In this document: positions 1 to 8,148 of the stretch, piece by piece
Position numbering within the stretch: the stretch's first letter is position 1
How the letters are laid out: the number at the start of each line of letters is the position of its first letter
NCBI GenBank assembly: GCA_039029535.1
Contig: JBCCFW010000156.1
Coordinates: 1 to 18,718, forward strand
Direction: 5' to 3'
Length of the DNA stretch: 18,718 nt
Source of the DNA: JBCCFW01 sp039029535
Lineage (GTDB): Bacteria; Acidobacteriota; JBCCFW01
Translations under genes and position numbers: made by a program
The notes under the pieces: generated by a model
Told to the model about the DNA's origin: nothing
The model's database searches: none
Seen by the model: the letters and a program-made list of their open reading frames with translations, nothing else

Positions 1-897
1 CACCCAACCACCATCTGGCAGCTGAATCGCCGTCCAAATGTCCTCGATCTGCGCGGTGCCATGGACGAGCTGCCACTCGATGTCACCGCTCGAGTCCACG
101 GCCAGGGTCCACCCATCACCCTGCCCGAACGCTTCGTCGTCGGCGCTACCGGCCATGAGCAACCCGCCCCCGGCACGCAGGCTCATGTGGCGCGGGTGGT
201 ATCGGCTCGATGTCGTGTAGTAGTTCCGATACCAGCTCACGTCCAGCTCCGAGCTGAGCTCCATGAGCCCGATCCGACCACTTTCCCCTCCGCTCAACAT
301 TACCCTCCCGGCCGGCGTGACCACGGCAGCGATGGGGGCTAGGCGCACGTCGTATTGCCGCGCGCTCGACACCGAGCCATCCTCGGCCGACAAGCGGATC
401 AGCACGAGCGAAGGGTAAACCCGAGCGGCGACGAGCAGCTCGCCGTCAGGGAGCTCCAAGAGGACTGGAAACCAGTCGGCCGCTGCGGAATAGCTCCACG
501 ACCAGCGGAGCTCGCGCTCGGCATCGAAACTCGCGACGTGAATCTCGCCGAGCGGCCTGCTGAGGCCGCGATCCCGTTCGTACCAGGCCACGACGAGGTC
601 GCCATTCCGGGTGATCACCGAGCTCCGGACTCGGGACGCGTTGCCGAGCCCGAAGCGCACCTCGCGCAGCAGGGTTCCGTCCGCCGTCAGCTCCGACCAG
701 CCGAGATCGAGGTGCCCCTCGCCCAGGTCGACCTCCTCCACGACGGTGAGCTCGTCTCCGAGATCGTGAATGGCCACGGGCAGTGCTCCGCGGCCCTCGC
801 GATCCCAGGCGATGCTCCCGAACTGGAGAGCCTGAGATGAGGAAGCGGCGAGACCGCCGAAGAGCAGGGCGCCAGCAAGGAATGAAGAGAGGTGCAC
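1..897 (-). CDS. Secreted beta-propeller-like repeat protein, paralogue of the next gene (3' end cut by window)
   Basis: The reading frame is open from a GTG at 897-895 to the left edge (299 codons), so the C-terminus is missing. A GAGGA ribosome site (907-903) lies 5 nt before the GTG. A CTG at 909-907 would add an arginine to the signal peptide and is an alternative start. Residues 1-23 form a signal peptide ending SSSQA. The rest consists of blade-like repeats with phrases such as LPDGELLVA, VLIRLSAEDGS and AIQLPDGGWV. It aligns over its whole visible length with the gene at 1034-2686 (shared RLSAEDG, ELRWS, QLPDGG), so the two arose by tandem duplication. By that comparison about 245 residues lie outside the window. 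Function is unknown; an exported or surface role is inferred from the signal peptide. Confidence 0.8.
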   Translation of the reverse strand, partial: MHLSSFLAGALLFGGLAASSSQALQFGSIAWDREGRGALPVAIHDLGDELTVVEEVDLGEGHLDLGWSELTADGTLLREVRFGLGNASRVRSSVITRNGDLVVAWYERDRGLSRPLGEIHVASFDAERELRWSWSYSAAADWFPVLLELPDGELLVAARVYPSLVLIRLSAEDGSVSSARQYDVRLAPIAAVVTPAGRVMLSGGESGRIGLMELSSELDVSWYRNYYTTSSRYHPRHMSLRAGGGLLMAGSADDEAFGQGDGWTLAVDSSGDIEWQLVHGTAQIEDIWTAIQLPDGGWV

Positions 898-1033
898 GAG
901 GGTCCTCAGACGAGCCTCCGTCGCTGCCCCCAGGCCGGGAGCTCATCGAGTCATGGAGGGCTCGCTCTCTCCTTCAACCCTCACCGCGCCGGATCCTGAC
1001 AGCGCTCGCCAGGACTCAGCATTGCGTCGAGAC

Positions 1034-2686
1034 TCAGGGACAAGCGCCCGGCGTCGCTCGCACGTCGCCCCGGGAGTCGTTGCCGACCGGTCCTTCCCCA
1101 CCCTCGTTCACGCCCGCCACGAGGTAGTACCAGCCCTCCGAGACGCTCGGCAGCTCGGCATCGACCGTCGACGAGCTCGTGAGCCCGAACTCCAGGCAAC
1201 TCGCCGAGCCACCGGCGGCGAGCTCACCGAGCACGCCGCGATGGAGGTTGAAGCTCGTCGACGAAGAGAGGGCCCCGTCCTCCCAGCTCACGACCGAGCC
1301 GGCATCGACCCGCAGGGGCACGACGGCGCCCGGTGGCGACACCTCACTCGGTGGCTCGGGAGCGGTGGACTCCCAGCACGGCACGATCGGCGACGACGGT
1401 GCGTCGGACAGGAGCAGCTCGTGCTCGAGCCGACGAACGGTCACCGGCACTTCCGCGGGAGTCTCCGCGACCACCACCATGGTCAGTTGAGCCGACTGCG
1501 ACGTGAGTGTCCTGCTGAGCTCACACCCCTCGGGCAACCAACCCGTTGGCTCGATGAACGACACGATGGGATCCCATTCGGAGGTCCCGCCGACCTGGTT
1601 GGTGTCGGCGACGACGACGAGGCGACCATCATCGAGACGCACGAGCGACTTGCCGCGCTCCGTCCGGTCCGTGCCGTGTGCCGTCTCCCATCGCACGGCG
1701 CCGCCTGGCTCGAGCGCCAGGAGCCAGGCATCCGGGCGCGAAAGAGCCGTGTCGGTCGTCCAGCCCGCGAGCACGAAACCGCCGTCCGGTAGCTGGACCG
1801 CAGAAGAGAACTCCTCGAACTCGACCCTGCCGTAGGCGAACTGCCACTCGATCACCCCGACCGCGTCGACGGCCATCGCCCAGGCATCCTGCCATCCGAA
1901 GAGATCGTCCGGGGTAGTGCCGACCAGCAGCGCTCCGCCCTCGGCACGCGCAACGACCTGACGCACGGGGTGATCGCCTTCCAGCTCGTATCGCCGCAGC
2001 CAGTTCAGGTCGAGGCTCGGTGACAGCGACAGGAGCGCGGCATCGGAGCTCGTCCCGCCACCCACCAGGATCTCGTCGGTCTCCGTGACCGCGACCGTCA
2101 CCGCACCGAACGACAGCTCGTAGGACCGCGTGCTCAAGAGAGCCCCGTCCTCTGCAGAGAGACGGAGCAGCAGGAGGTTCGCGTCGCTCTGACCGATGAC
2201 GAGCAGGTCTCCCCCGGGAAGCTCCGTGACGAGCCGGGCCCGGTCGAGGACATCGGTGGACGCCGCGCCCGAGTCGTAGCTGTAGGACCAGCGCAGCTCA
2301 CGGTCCGGGCCCAAGCAGGTCACGTGGACGTCGCCGGTCTCGGGCCCGGGGAAGAGCTCTTGCTCCCACCATGCGACGACCAGGCTGCCGTCACTCGTGA
2401 GAGTCGAGCCGAAGTCGACCAGGTCATCGCCCAGGCTCAGCCGTCCCTCGCGGAGCACGCTCCCGTCCAACGTGAGGTCGGACCAGGTGATCTCCCAGGC
2501 GAAGCGGTCCCCCAGCGCGGTGAAACCCGTCACCGTCAGGCCGCCCGTGCCCGAGTGGATCGACTTGGCGTGGTTGACGCCGATCTCGCGATCGAGGATG
2601 ACGGCGCCCGAGGAGGTCGCCTGAGCGGAGCCCGTCGCGAGACCGCCGACGAGGAGCACGAGAAGCAGGTCGCGGCTGAGACGCAC
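1034..2686 (-). CDS. Secreted beta-propeller-like protein with C-terminal FN3-like domain
   Basis: 550 residues from a GTG start with GGAG (2695-2692) 5 nt upstream. Residues 1-23 are a signal peptide with an arginine-containing start, a leucine/valine core and a cleavage site after GSAQA. Residues about 30-385 carry repeated blades of the pattern LxDGxxxVxGxT...DAWLLAL..GxVxWE, like the PQQ/delta-60 type propeller repeats of exported bacterial proteins. Residues about 420-550 form a separate beta-sandwich-like tail ending in WYYLVAGVNEGGEG-PVGNDSRG. This ending is common in secreted proteins of Myxococcota, Acidobacteriota and relatives, and resembles fibronectin type III. There are four cysteines in the second half and no lipobox. 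The gene lies 136 bp upstream of its paralogue. Substrate or partner cannot be told from sequence. Confidence 0.85.
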   Translation of the reverse strand: MRLSRDLLLVLLVGGLATGSAQATSSGAVILDREIGVNHAKSIHSGTGGLTVTGFTALGDRFAWEITWSDLTLDGSVLREGRLSLGDDLVDFGSTLTSDGSLVVAWWEQELFPGPETGDVHVTCLGPDRELRWSYSYDSGAASTDVLDRARLVTELPGGDLLVIGQSDANLLLLRLSAEDGALLSTRSYELSFGAVTVAVTETDEILVGGGTSSDAALLSLSPSLDLNWLRRYELEGDHPVRQVVARAEGGALLVGTTPDDLFGWQDAWAMAVDAVGVIEWQFAYGRVEFEEFSSAVQLPDGGFVLAGWTTDTALSRPDAWLLALEPGGAVRWETAHGTDRTERGKSLVRLDDGRLVVVADTNQVGGTSEWDPIVSFIEPTGWLPEGCELSRTLTSQSAQLTMVVVAETPAEVPVTVRRLEHELLLSDAPSSPIVPCWESTAPEPPSEVSPPGAVVPLRVDAGSVVSWEDGALSSSTSFNLHRGVLGELAAGGSASCLEFGLTSSSTVDAELPSVSEGWYYLVAGVNEGGEGPVGNDSRGDVRATPGACP

Positions 2687-2716
2687 GGGAGCTCCACGGC
2701 GGAGCCCTGACAGCGA

Positions 2717-2735
2717 CCTTCCGGATGTCGGAAGG
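2717..2735. repeat. Perfect 7-bp inverted repeat in the leader of the propeller gene
   Basis: CCTTCCG and CGGAAGG are separated by GATGT, 31 bp upstream of the GTG start at 2686. It could be an operator or a small leader hairpin. The sequence shows only the symmetry. Confidence 0.5.
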
Positions 2736-2796
2736 GATCATGACGACGCGACGGGACCGCTCATCCCGTTCAACCACGTCGACACCGTGATCTGAC

Positions 2797-2824
2797 AGCG
2801 GCCGCGTGGGGACACGCGACCGCT
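2797..2824 (-). terminator. GC-rich hairpin after the BamD-like gene, terminator-like without a T tract
   Basis: Twelve-base arms (2797-2808 and 2813-2824) pair with a single G-U wobble around a 4-nt loop. The hairpin begins 31 nt after the stop codon at 2856 and precedes the propeller gene on the same strand. No run of T follows on the minus strand, so it may act as a weak terminator or a 3' end-protecting stem rather than a classical intrinsic terminator. Confidence 0.5.
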
Positions 2825-2855
2825 TCTCCCTCCGAGGCGCGGGCCGAGCCTGGCC

Positions 2856-4436
2856 CTACTGGCCGCCGCCCTGCTTCTTGGCTTCCTTCTCGGCCTGCTT
2901 CTGCGCCTTCTTCTCCTCCTCGAGACGCTTCTTCTCGGCCTTGGCGGCTTCCTTGTCGCGACGGGCCTGCTCGCGGGCCTCCTGGCGCGCGGCCTCCTGA
3001 CGCTCCTCCTCCTCCGCCTGCTCCATCTTCTTGCGCTGCTTCTCGAGCCGCTCGGCTTCCTTCTTGGCCGCCTTGTCCGACTTCGCCGAATCGGTCGACG
3101 CGACCTCGCTCGCGGGCGCGGCGCTGGTCTCCTTGGCCGCCTGCTTCTCGGCCTTCTTCATCTCGCGCTCGAGCTTGGCCTGACGCTCGGCCTGCTCCTT
3201 CTCCTCCTCACGGCGCATCTTCTCGGCGAGCTTGGCGTCCTTCCTCTCCGTCTTCGCCAGCGACTTCGAGCTCTCGCGCTCGCTCTTGTCGACGGCCTCC
3301 TCGTGCCAGGCGGCCACCGCCACGGGATCGGTCGGGACACGCTTCGGCAGCCCGCTGTCCTTGCGGATCTGACGGGTGCGCTTGGCCTGACGCGCCCGGG
3401 TCCGACGATGCGTGCGGTCGGCACGCTTCTCGCGCTTGAGGTGACGCTTCTCGACCTGCTCCATGGCCTGCACGGGATCGCGGGGCTTGAGCTTCGCCGC
3501 CCACGACGAGTCCGGATGGTCCGTGCGCAACCGGGCCGCCCAGGCCTCGGCCTCGTCGGGCCGACCGAGCTCGTAGAGACACTGTGCCGTGAGGTAGAGC
3601 GCCTGCTCGCGATCCGGTGTCTCGGGGCGCTCGAGGAGCAAGCGCATGAGACGACCGGACGCCGCTTCGTAGTTGCCCCAGTCCCAGTAGAACTTGCCGA
3701 CCTGGAACTCGTGACGCGCCGCCAGGGCCCGCGCCTCGACGATGCGCTCGGCGGCCGACTCGGCGTAGGGGCTGTCCGGGTTGCTGACGAGCAGCTTCTC
3801 GTACTCGGCGATGGCCGACTTGGTGAACGACTGATCACGATCGGCGGGGCCGAGCTGCTTGTAGTAGCAGTTGCCGAGCTGGAAGCGGGCGTACTCGGCG
3901 TGCTCGCTGCCGGGGAAGAAGGTGAGGAAGCTCCGGTACCGCGCCAGGGCCTCGGTGAGGTTCAGCGAGCCGCCCTGGTAGTAGTAGGTGTCGGCGATGA
4001 GGAGCTTGACCTTCTCCTGGATGTCGAGCGCACGCGGGGAGTCCTCGAGAGGCAGGAGGATCTCGCGGGCGGGCAGGTACTTGCCGGTCTTGTAGCGGGC
4101 CAGCGCCGTGGCGTACCACTGCTCGGCGGTCTGCGAGGCGAGCCCCATCTTCTCCCACTTCTTCTGGTCGCGAGAGCTCTCCTTCTCGAGCTTGTTGCGC
4201 TCCTTCCGGGCCTTCTCCTGCTCGCGCTCCAGGGCCTTCTGTTGCTTCTTTTCCTTGCGGGTGAGCTTCTTGCTCTGGACGCGGAGCGCGTTGCTGCCCC
4301 CGTCCTCCGTCGAGCTCCCCGTCCCCTCCTGCGCGCGCACCGTGTCGGGGGTGCCGAGCCCGAGGATCAATCCGAGGATCACGCCGAGCCCGAGGGCCAC
4401 GCGCGTCTTCCGCTTGTCGAAGGAAGGCTGAATCAT
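2856..4436 (-). CDS. BamD/YfiO-like TPR protein with long charged coiled-coil tail
   Basis: 526 residues from ATG at 4436 with GGAG (4448-4445) 8 nt upstream. The frame stays open further upstream, but those codons antiparallel the thioesterase gene and look random. Residues 1-35 are a signal peptide ending VRA-QEG. Residues about 52-98 are lysine/glutamate rich. Residues about 102-318 match the BamD family closely: three to five TPR-like helix pairs with phrases YYYQGGSLNLTEALARYRSF, FFPGSEHAEYARFQLGNCYY and SNPDSPYAESAAERI. Residues about 319-526 are a TolA-like K/E/A/R-rich coiled coil. BamD is normally a 240-280 residue lipoprotein of the outer-membrane beta-barrel assembly machine. Here there is no lipobox cysteine and the tail roughly doubles the length, so the role in Bam is inferred and may differ. 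Confidence 0.8.
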   Translation of the reverse strand: MIQPSFDKRKTRVALGLGVILGLILGLGTPDTVRAQEGTGSSTEDGGSNALRVQSKKLTRKEKKQQKALEREQEKARKERNKLEKESSRDQKKWEKMGLASQTAEQWYATALARYKTGKYLPAREILLPLEDSPRALDIQEKVKLLIADTYYYQGGSLNLTEALARYRSFLTFFPGSEHAEYARFQLGNCYYKQLGPADRDQSFTKSAIAEYEKLLVSNPDSPYAESAAERIVEARALAARHEFQVGKFYWDWGNYEAASGRLMRLLLERPETPDREQALYLTAQCLYELGRPDEAEAWAARLRTDHPDSSWAAKLKPRDPVQAMEQVEKRHLKREKRADRTHRRTRARQAKRTRQIRKDSGLPKRVPTDPVAVAAWHEEAVDKSERESSKSLAKTERKDAKLAEKMRREEEKEQAERQAKLEREMKKAEKQAAKETSAAPASEVASTDSAKSDKAAKKEAERLEKQRKKMEQAEEEERQEAARQEAREQARRDKEAAKAEKKRLEEEKKAQKQAEKEAKKQGGGQ

Positions 4437-4453
4437 CGTTCTTGCTCCGTCAC

Positions 4454-4493
4454 GAGCACCCGGCCTGCAAGGACCTGTCAGTGGGTGGTGCTC
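4454..4493. repeat. Inverted repeat in the gap before the BamD-like gene
   Basis: GAGCACC (4454-4460) and GGTGCTC (4487-4493) are perfect 7-bp arms with 26 bp between them. They fill much of the 67-bp gap between the thioesterase stop and the BamD-like start. It may be a leader or processing stem within one transcript. No T tract follows, so a terminator is unlikely. Confidence 0.35.
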
Positions 4494-4503
4494 TCGGGCT
4501 GTC

Positions 4504-4953
4504 TCAAGGTGGGGCTGCGGCGTCGTCGCCCAGCAGCCACTGGTGGACCGTGGTTGGGAGCCGGCGAGGCCGACCAGCGCCGTCGACGACGGCGTGCTCG
4601 GTGCGTGCGGTCGCCAGGAGGCCACCATCCGCGCCGTGCTCGACCCGGTAGTCGAAGACGAATCGGATCCGGCTGGCCTCCCGCAGGGTGGTGAGGACCG
4701 CCAGCTCGTCGTCGTACCGAGCCGGCAAATGATAGCGGCAAGAGAGCTCGACGACGGGCAAGAAGTAACCCGCCTCCTCCAGCCGCCGGTAGGACCGCCC
4801 CTCTCCACGACCCCTGATCCAGCCCGTCCGGCCCAGCTCGAGCCAGGGCAGGTACGACGCGTGGTGGGCCACGCCCATGGCGTCGGTCTCGCTGTACCGC
4901 ACGCTCACGACCGTGCGGTGCGGCTCCTCCCCCGGGCTGGACTCGTCGCTCAA
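4504..4953 (-). CDS. YbgC/FcbC-type acyl-CoA thioesterase (hotdog fold)
   Basis: 149 residues, the usual length for the YbgC family. The family signature is clear at residues 20-42 (YSETDAMGVAHHASYLPW, then LELGR), with the likely catalytic aspartate at D24. Family members hydrolyse acyl-CoA thioesters in the cytoplasm, and in Proteobacteria YbgC is linked to the Tol-Pal envelope system. Here it sits among envelope genes, directly before a BamD/TolA-like gene. The start is read as TTG at 4953, overlapping the epimerase stop as TTGA, with GGGAGG about 10 nt upstream. An internal GTG just before the conserved region is possible. Substrate is unknown. Confidence 0.85.
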   Translation of the reverse strand: MSDESSPGEEPHRTVVSVRYSETDAMGVAHHASYLPWLELGRTGWIRGRGEGRSYRRLEEAGYFLPVVELSCRYHLPARYDDELAVLTTLREASRIRFVFDYRVEHGADGGLLATARTEHAVVDGAGRPRRLPTTVHQWLLGDDAAAPP

Positions 4954-5618
4954 CGCTCGCAGGCCTCCCGGATCGCCCGGATCGCCGCGCCTCGGTCGTC
5001 GCGCCCGAACACGGCCGAGCCGGCCACGACCACCGAGACTCCCGCCGCCACGGGCTCGGCGACGGTGTCGGGAGCCAGCCCGCCGTCCATCTCGATGAGC
5101 GTGGGCAACCCCCGTCGATCCAGCTCCTCGCGCAGGCGACGCGCCTTGTCCACTTGGGACTTCAGGAAAGCCTGACCGCCGAAGCCGGGGTTCACCGACA
5201 TGAGGAGGACGTGGTGGCAGTCGGGGAGGACCTCCTCGATGAGCGAGAGCGAGCTGCCCGGGTTGAGGACGACGCCCGGCTTCGCGCCCAGCTCGGCGAT
5301 GCGGGCGAGGGTGCGCTGGAGGTGCGGGACCGCCTCGGCATGGACGCTGATCCAGTCGGCCCCCGCCTTGCGGAAGTCCTCGAGGTAGCGGTCGGGCTCC
5401 TCGATCATGAGATGGACGTCGAAGGGCAGCTTGCAGTGCTCGCGCAGCGCCGCGATGAGGGGCGGGCCGAAGGTGATGTTCGGCACGAAGTGACCGTCCA
5501 TGACGTCGAGGTGGAGGACGTCGGCGCCGGCCTCCTCCACGTCACGCAGCTCCTCGGCGAGACGAGCGAAGTCGGCGGAGAGCAAGGACGGGGCGACCTG
5601 AAGCGGTGGTGCGCTCAC
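4950..5618 (-). CDS. rpe: Ribulose-phosphate 3-epimerase
   Basis: 222 residues, matching the family (about 220-225). It interconverts ribulose 5-phosphate and xylulose 5-phosphate in the cytoplasmic pentose phosphate pathway. All diagnostic motifs are present: APSLLSADF near the N-terminus, LHLDVMDGHFVPNITFG (35-51), DVHLM (67-71), MSVNPGFGGQ (140-149) and EMDGG (176-180). Expected metal ligands are H36, D38, H69 and D178, with D38 and D178 as the acid/base pair. The GTG start at 5618 overlaps the stop of the PASTA gene as GTGA, with GAGG about 11 nt upstream, so translation is probably coupled. It is a housekeeping gene within an envelope operon. Confidence 0.97.
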   Translation of the reverse strand: MSAPPLQVAPSLLSADFARLAEELRDVEEAGADVLHLDVMDGHFVPNITFGPPLIAALREHCKLPFDVHLMIEEPDRYLEDFRKAGADWISVHAEAVPHLQRTLARIAELGAKPGVVLNPGSSLSLIEEVLPDCHHVLLMSVNPGFGGQAFLKSQVDKARRLREELDRRGLPTLIEMDGGLAPDTVAEPVAAGVSVVVAGSAVFGRDDRGAAIRAIREACER

Positions 5619-6412
5619 TCGGTGAAGAACCTCGGCCGGCCGCGAAGGCCGGGAAGGGCCGTCTCGACACGACTGCTGATGACCAGCCGGACGGCCGTGT
5701 CGCCGGTCACCCGTGAGCCGACCGGCGGCTCCTGCTGGAAGACACGTCCACCGGACATCCCCGGCAGGTGACGCTCTTCGATCTCCGTGATGGGCAGGCC
5801 GGCCGCGGCGAAGGCGGCCTCGACCTCGAGCACGGTGCGCCCGCTGAGGTCGGGCATGACGAAGGCCAGCGGTCGCGCACCCTTGCTCACGAGCAGGTCG
5901 ACCCGCGCGCCGTCCTCGACGCGGAGACCGAATGACGGCTCCTGGGCGATGACCTCGTTGCCACGCACCCGCGACGAGTGAACCTGCATGACCTCACCGG
6001 GGGCGAGCCCCTTGCGTCCGAGGTCGAGCACCGCGTGCCGCGAAGAGCTGCCGACGAGCTCGGGGACCTCCAGGCGCTGCGGTCCCACCGAGAGCACGAC
6101 GCCGACGTGACGGTGCTTGCGGGTGCGCGCGCCCGGAGCGGGCTCCTGGAAGAACACGTGACCAGCCTCGACGACCTCGTGCGGACGCCGCGCCTCGATG
6201 CGGAGGACCAAGTCCTCGCGAGCGAGCTTGCGAGTGGCCGAGTCGAGGTCGAGGTCGATGAGGTCGGGGACGACCACCTCGGCGGCCTGGAAGACCTCGC
6301 CGACCGTCGAGTACACCGAGTACGCCGCGACCGCGACGGCACCCGCCACCACCAGCCCGAGCTGCACGCAGACGAGCAGGGCGCGGAGCAGCCAGCGCAC
6401 GGGTCGCGGCAT
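5615..6412 (-). CDS. Membrane-anchored protein with three PASTA domains
   Basis: 265 residues. One transmembrane helix (about 7-32) with an Arg-rich N-terminus anchors it with the rest outside the inner membrane. Three PASTA repeats follow at about 46-110, 114-177 and 184-247. Each has the VPDL/VPELVG/MPDLSG opening and the later FFQEPAPG, IAQEPSFG and FQQEPPVG turn. PASTA domains bind peptidoglycan fragments and usually occur at the end of PBPs or Ser/Thr kinases. Here they form a separate protein whose ATG overlaps the stop of the upstream PBP by one base (TGATG). Co-translation suggests it works with that PBP. No kinase or transpeptidase domain is present. Confidence 0.92.
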   Translation of the reverse strand: MPRPVRWLLRALLVCVQLGLVVAGAVAVAAYSVYSTVGEVFQAAEVVVPDLIDLDLDSATRKLAREDLVLRIEARRPHEVVEAGHVFFQEPAPGARTRKHRHVGVVLSVGPQRLEVPELVGSSSRHAVLDLGRKGLAPGEVMQVHSSRVRGNEVIAQEPSFGLRVEDGARVDLLVSKGARPLAFVMPDLSGRTVLEVEAAFAAAGLPITEIEERHLPGMSGGRVFQQEPPVGSRVTGDTAVRLVISSRVETALPGLRGRPRFFTE

Positions 6413-8139
6413 CAGCGGCCCCGTGCCGACGCCACCGGCCGACGCTTGATCTCGCGCCAGACTTCTTCGAGGAAGGGACCGAGGGCTCGCCGCGACACCT
6501 CCAGCGAGCGACCGGAGCCCACCGTGAACGCCGCGAAGGCGAGCCGAGGCTCGTCGGCCGGCATCCAGCCGATGAAGGCAGCGTTGAGCGGACCGCCGTC
6601 ACCACCGGTCGTGCCGGTCTTCGCTGCCACCGGCACGCCGGCTTTCTTGAGACCGCGCCCGGTGCCCTCGGGATCTTCGACGACCCGTCGCATGGCCGAG
6701 TTGAGCTCGCGCACCGTCGCCTCACCGAGGACGCGCTCCGGCGCCGGCCCCTCACCCAGCGGCAACGCGCTGCCCGCGACGTTCCGCTTCTCGCGGATGA
6801 AGGTCGGCGGCACGCGCTCGCCGCCTCGGGCGAGGGTGAGCGCGATGAGGGCCGACTGCAGCGCGCTCACTCGCGTCTCGCCGAGACCGATCGACGCCCG
6901 CGCCAGGTCCATGCCGAGCAGCGGACCGGGCGCGAAGGCACCGGCCGGGTAGACCTCGCCGGCCGAGCCGCGGATGTCGAGACCGTCGAAGTGGAAGGGA
7001 TCGAGCGCCGAGCGGAGCCCCTCGTCGCGGAGCTCGAGACCCATCTTGCAGAAGACCGTGTTGCACGAGGCCGACAGCGCGGTGGCCACGTTGTCCATGT
7101 TCCCGTGGGCGGCCCAGTCGTAGGCGATCTTCCCCTCGACGACGTAGTCGTTGCCCTTGCAGTGGTGCGGCACGACCATCGCCGGGTCGAGCCCGGCCTC
7201 GAGGTAGGCGGCCTGGGTCAGCACCTTCAGCGTGGAGCCCGGCTGGAAGCGTGGGTCGAAGGGACCGAGCACGTCCCCCTCCGGACCCGAAGCCGCCGCG
7301 GCCAGGAGCTCGCCAGTGGCGACGTCGAAGGCGACGAAGGCGCCCTCCTCGCGACGCAGCAAGCGCGTGGCCAGACCCTGAAGACCGAAGTCGAGGGAGA
7401 CCTGCACGACGCCGTCGAGATCACCCGCGTCGATGCCGGGCAGGGTCGCGATCTGCTGGTTGCCGAGGAGGCTACGCAGCTCGGGCACGACCTGAAGCGG
7501 TCGCGCGCCGTCGACGCCCCGCCAGGCCATGGCGCGTCCGTCGCGCGCTTCGATGACGGTCACGCGACCCGAGCGCTGCGCGAGCCGGGCGGCGTCGACC
7601 GTCTTGGTGAGAGCGACCGTGAGGTCCTCGGGAAGCGAGCTCCCGGACTCGAGCGCCCTTGATTGGAGGTCGATGGCCTCCTTCAGCTCACCTCGCGAGA
7701 GGGCGGCCAGGCCAGCGAGCCCGGTCATCGTCGGCGAGAGCGGCCCGCCGCTGGTGGCATCGAGGTGGTCGCAGAGGACACCGAGCTCGGCCTCGCGACC
7801 GGCGTCCAACAGTCGCTGGCCGACCGTCTCCGCGGTGAGCAGCTCCCGGCTCCCGCGCGGGCCGCCCTTGGCGAGGCCGGCGAGGGTCGCCTCGCCCGCG
7901 GAGCGACGCCCCTGCAGGAGCTGGATGAAGCCCTTCAGCTCGACGAGCGCGGGCGACTCACCGGCACGCGCGGTGGCGAGCTCGACCTGCTCGAGGGCCG
8001 GGCCCAGCTCACCGGCATGGGCGAGACGCTCCGCCTCGCGGGCTGGGGCCGTGCGGTACTGGAGGAATCCGAGCCCACCCGCAACGAGGAGGACGAGCAG
8101 CACGACTCCGATGACGATGAGCCGCAGGCGGCCTGACAT
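6412..8139 (-). CDS. Penicillin-binding protein transpeptidase with N-terminal TPR-like region
   Basis: 575 residues from ATG at 8139. A signal anchor (about 7-27) puts the rest in the periplasm. Residues about 30-190 are alpha-helical and TPR-like (AERLAHAGELGPALEQVELA, then LGVLCDHLDA and AALSRGELKEAIDLQ). The transpeptidase domain spans about 265-560 with the three expected active-site motifs: S302-T-L-K305, S358-C-N360 and K507-T-G-T510. It would cross-link peptidoglycan as a monofunctional D,D-transpeptidase of the FtsI/PBP2/PbpA kind. No glycosyltransferase domain is present and the classical class B dimerisation domain is not recognisable. GGAGG lies 13 nt upstream, overlapping the previous gene's end. 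The stop overlaps the PASTA gene start. Confidence 0.92.
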   Translation of the reverse strand: MSGRLRLIVIGVVLLVLLVAGGLGFLQYRTAPAREAERLAHAGELGPALEQVELATARAGESPALVELKGFIQLLQGRRSAGEATLAGLAKGGPRGSRELLTAETVGQRLLDAGREAELGVLCDHLDATSGGPLSPTMTGLAGLAALSRGELKEAIDLQSRALESGSSLPEDLTVALTKTVDAARLAQRSGRVTVIEARDGRAMAWRGVDGARPLQVVPELRSLLGNQQIATLPGIDAGDLDGVVQVSLDFGLQGLATRLLRREEGAFVAFDVATGELLAAAASGPEGDVLGPFDPRFQPGSTLKVLTQAAYLEAGLDPAMVVPHHCKGNDYVVEGKIAYDWAAHGNMDNVATALSASCNTVFCKMGLELRDEGLRSALDPFHFDGLDIRGSAGEVYPAGAFAPGPLLGMDLARASIGLGETRVSALQSALIALTLARGGERVPPTFIREKRNVAGSALPLGEGPAPERVLGEATVRELNSAMRRVVEDPEGTGRGLKKAGVPVAAKTGTTGGDGGPLNAAFIGWMPADEPRLAFAAFTVGSGRSLEVSRRALGPFLEEVWREIKRRPVASARGR

Positions 8140-8148
8140 GAAAGTGCT

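Noticed and set aside
995..1015. TCCTG/CAGGA short stem after the propeller gene stop
   Set aside because: Only five pairs, long loop, no T tract; too weak to call a terminator.
2856..3260. Apparent DNA repeats and low complexity
   Set aside because: Explained by K/E/A codon repetition in the coiled-coil tail of the BamD-like protein, not by a mobile or tandem DNA repeat.
3303..4694. 463-residue plus-strand open frame opposite the BamD-like gene
   Set aside because: It mirrors the codon bias of the minus-strand gene (Leu/Glu/Val-rich shadow of a K/E-rich tail) and has no recognisable domain. The minus strand has a clear BamD-like protein.
4437..4808. In-frame N-terminal extension of the BamD-like gene
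   Set aside because: It overlaps the thioesterase gene and lacks protein-like composition. The signal peptide begins at 4436.
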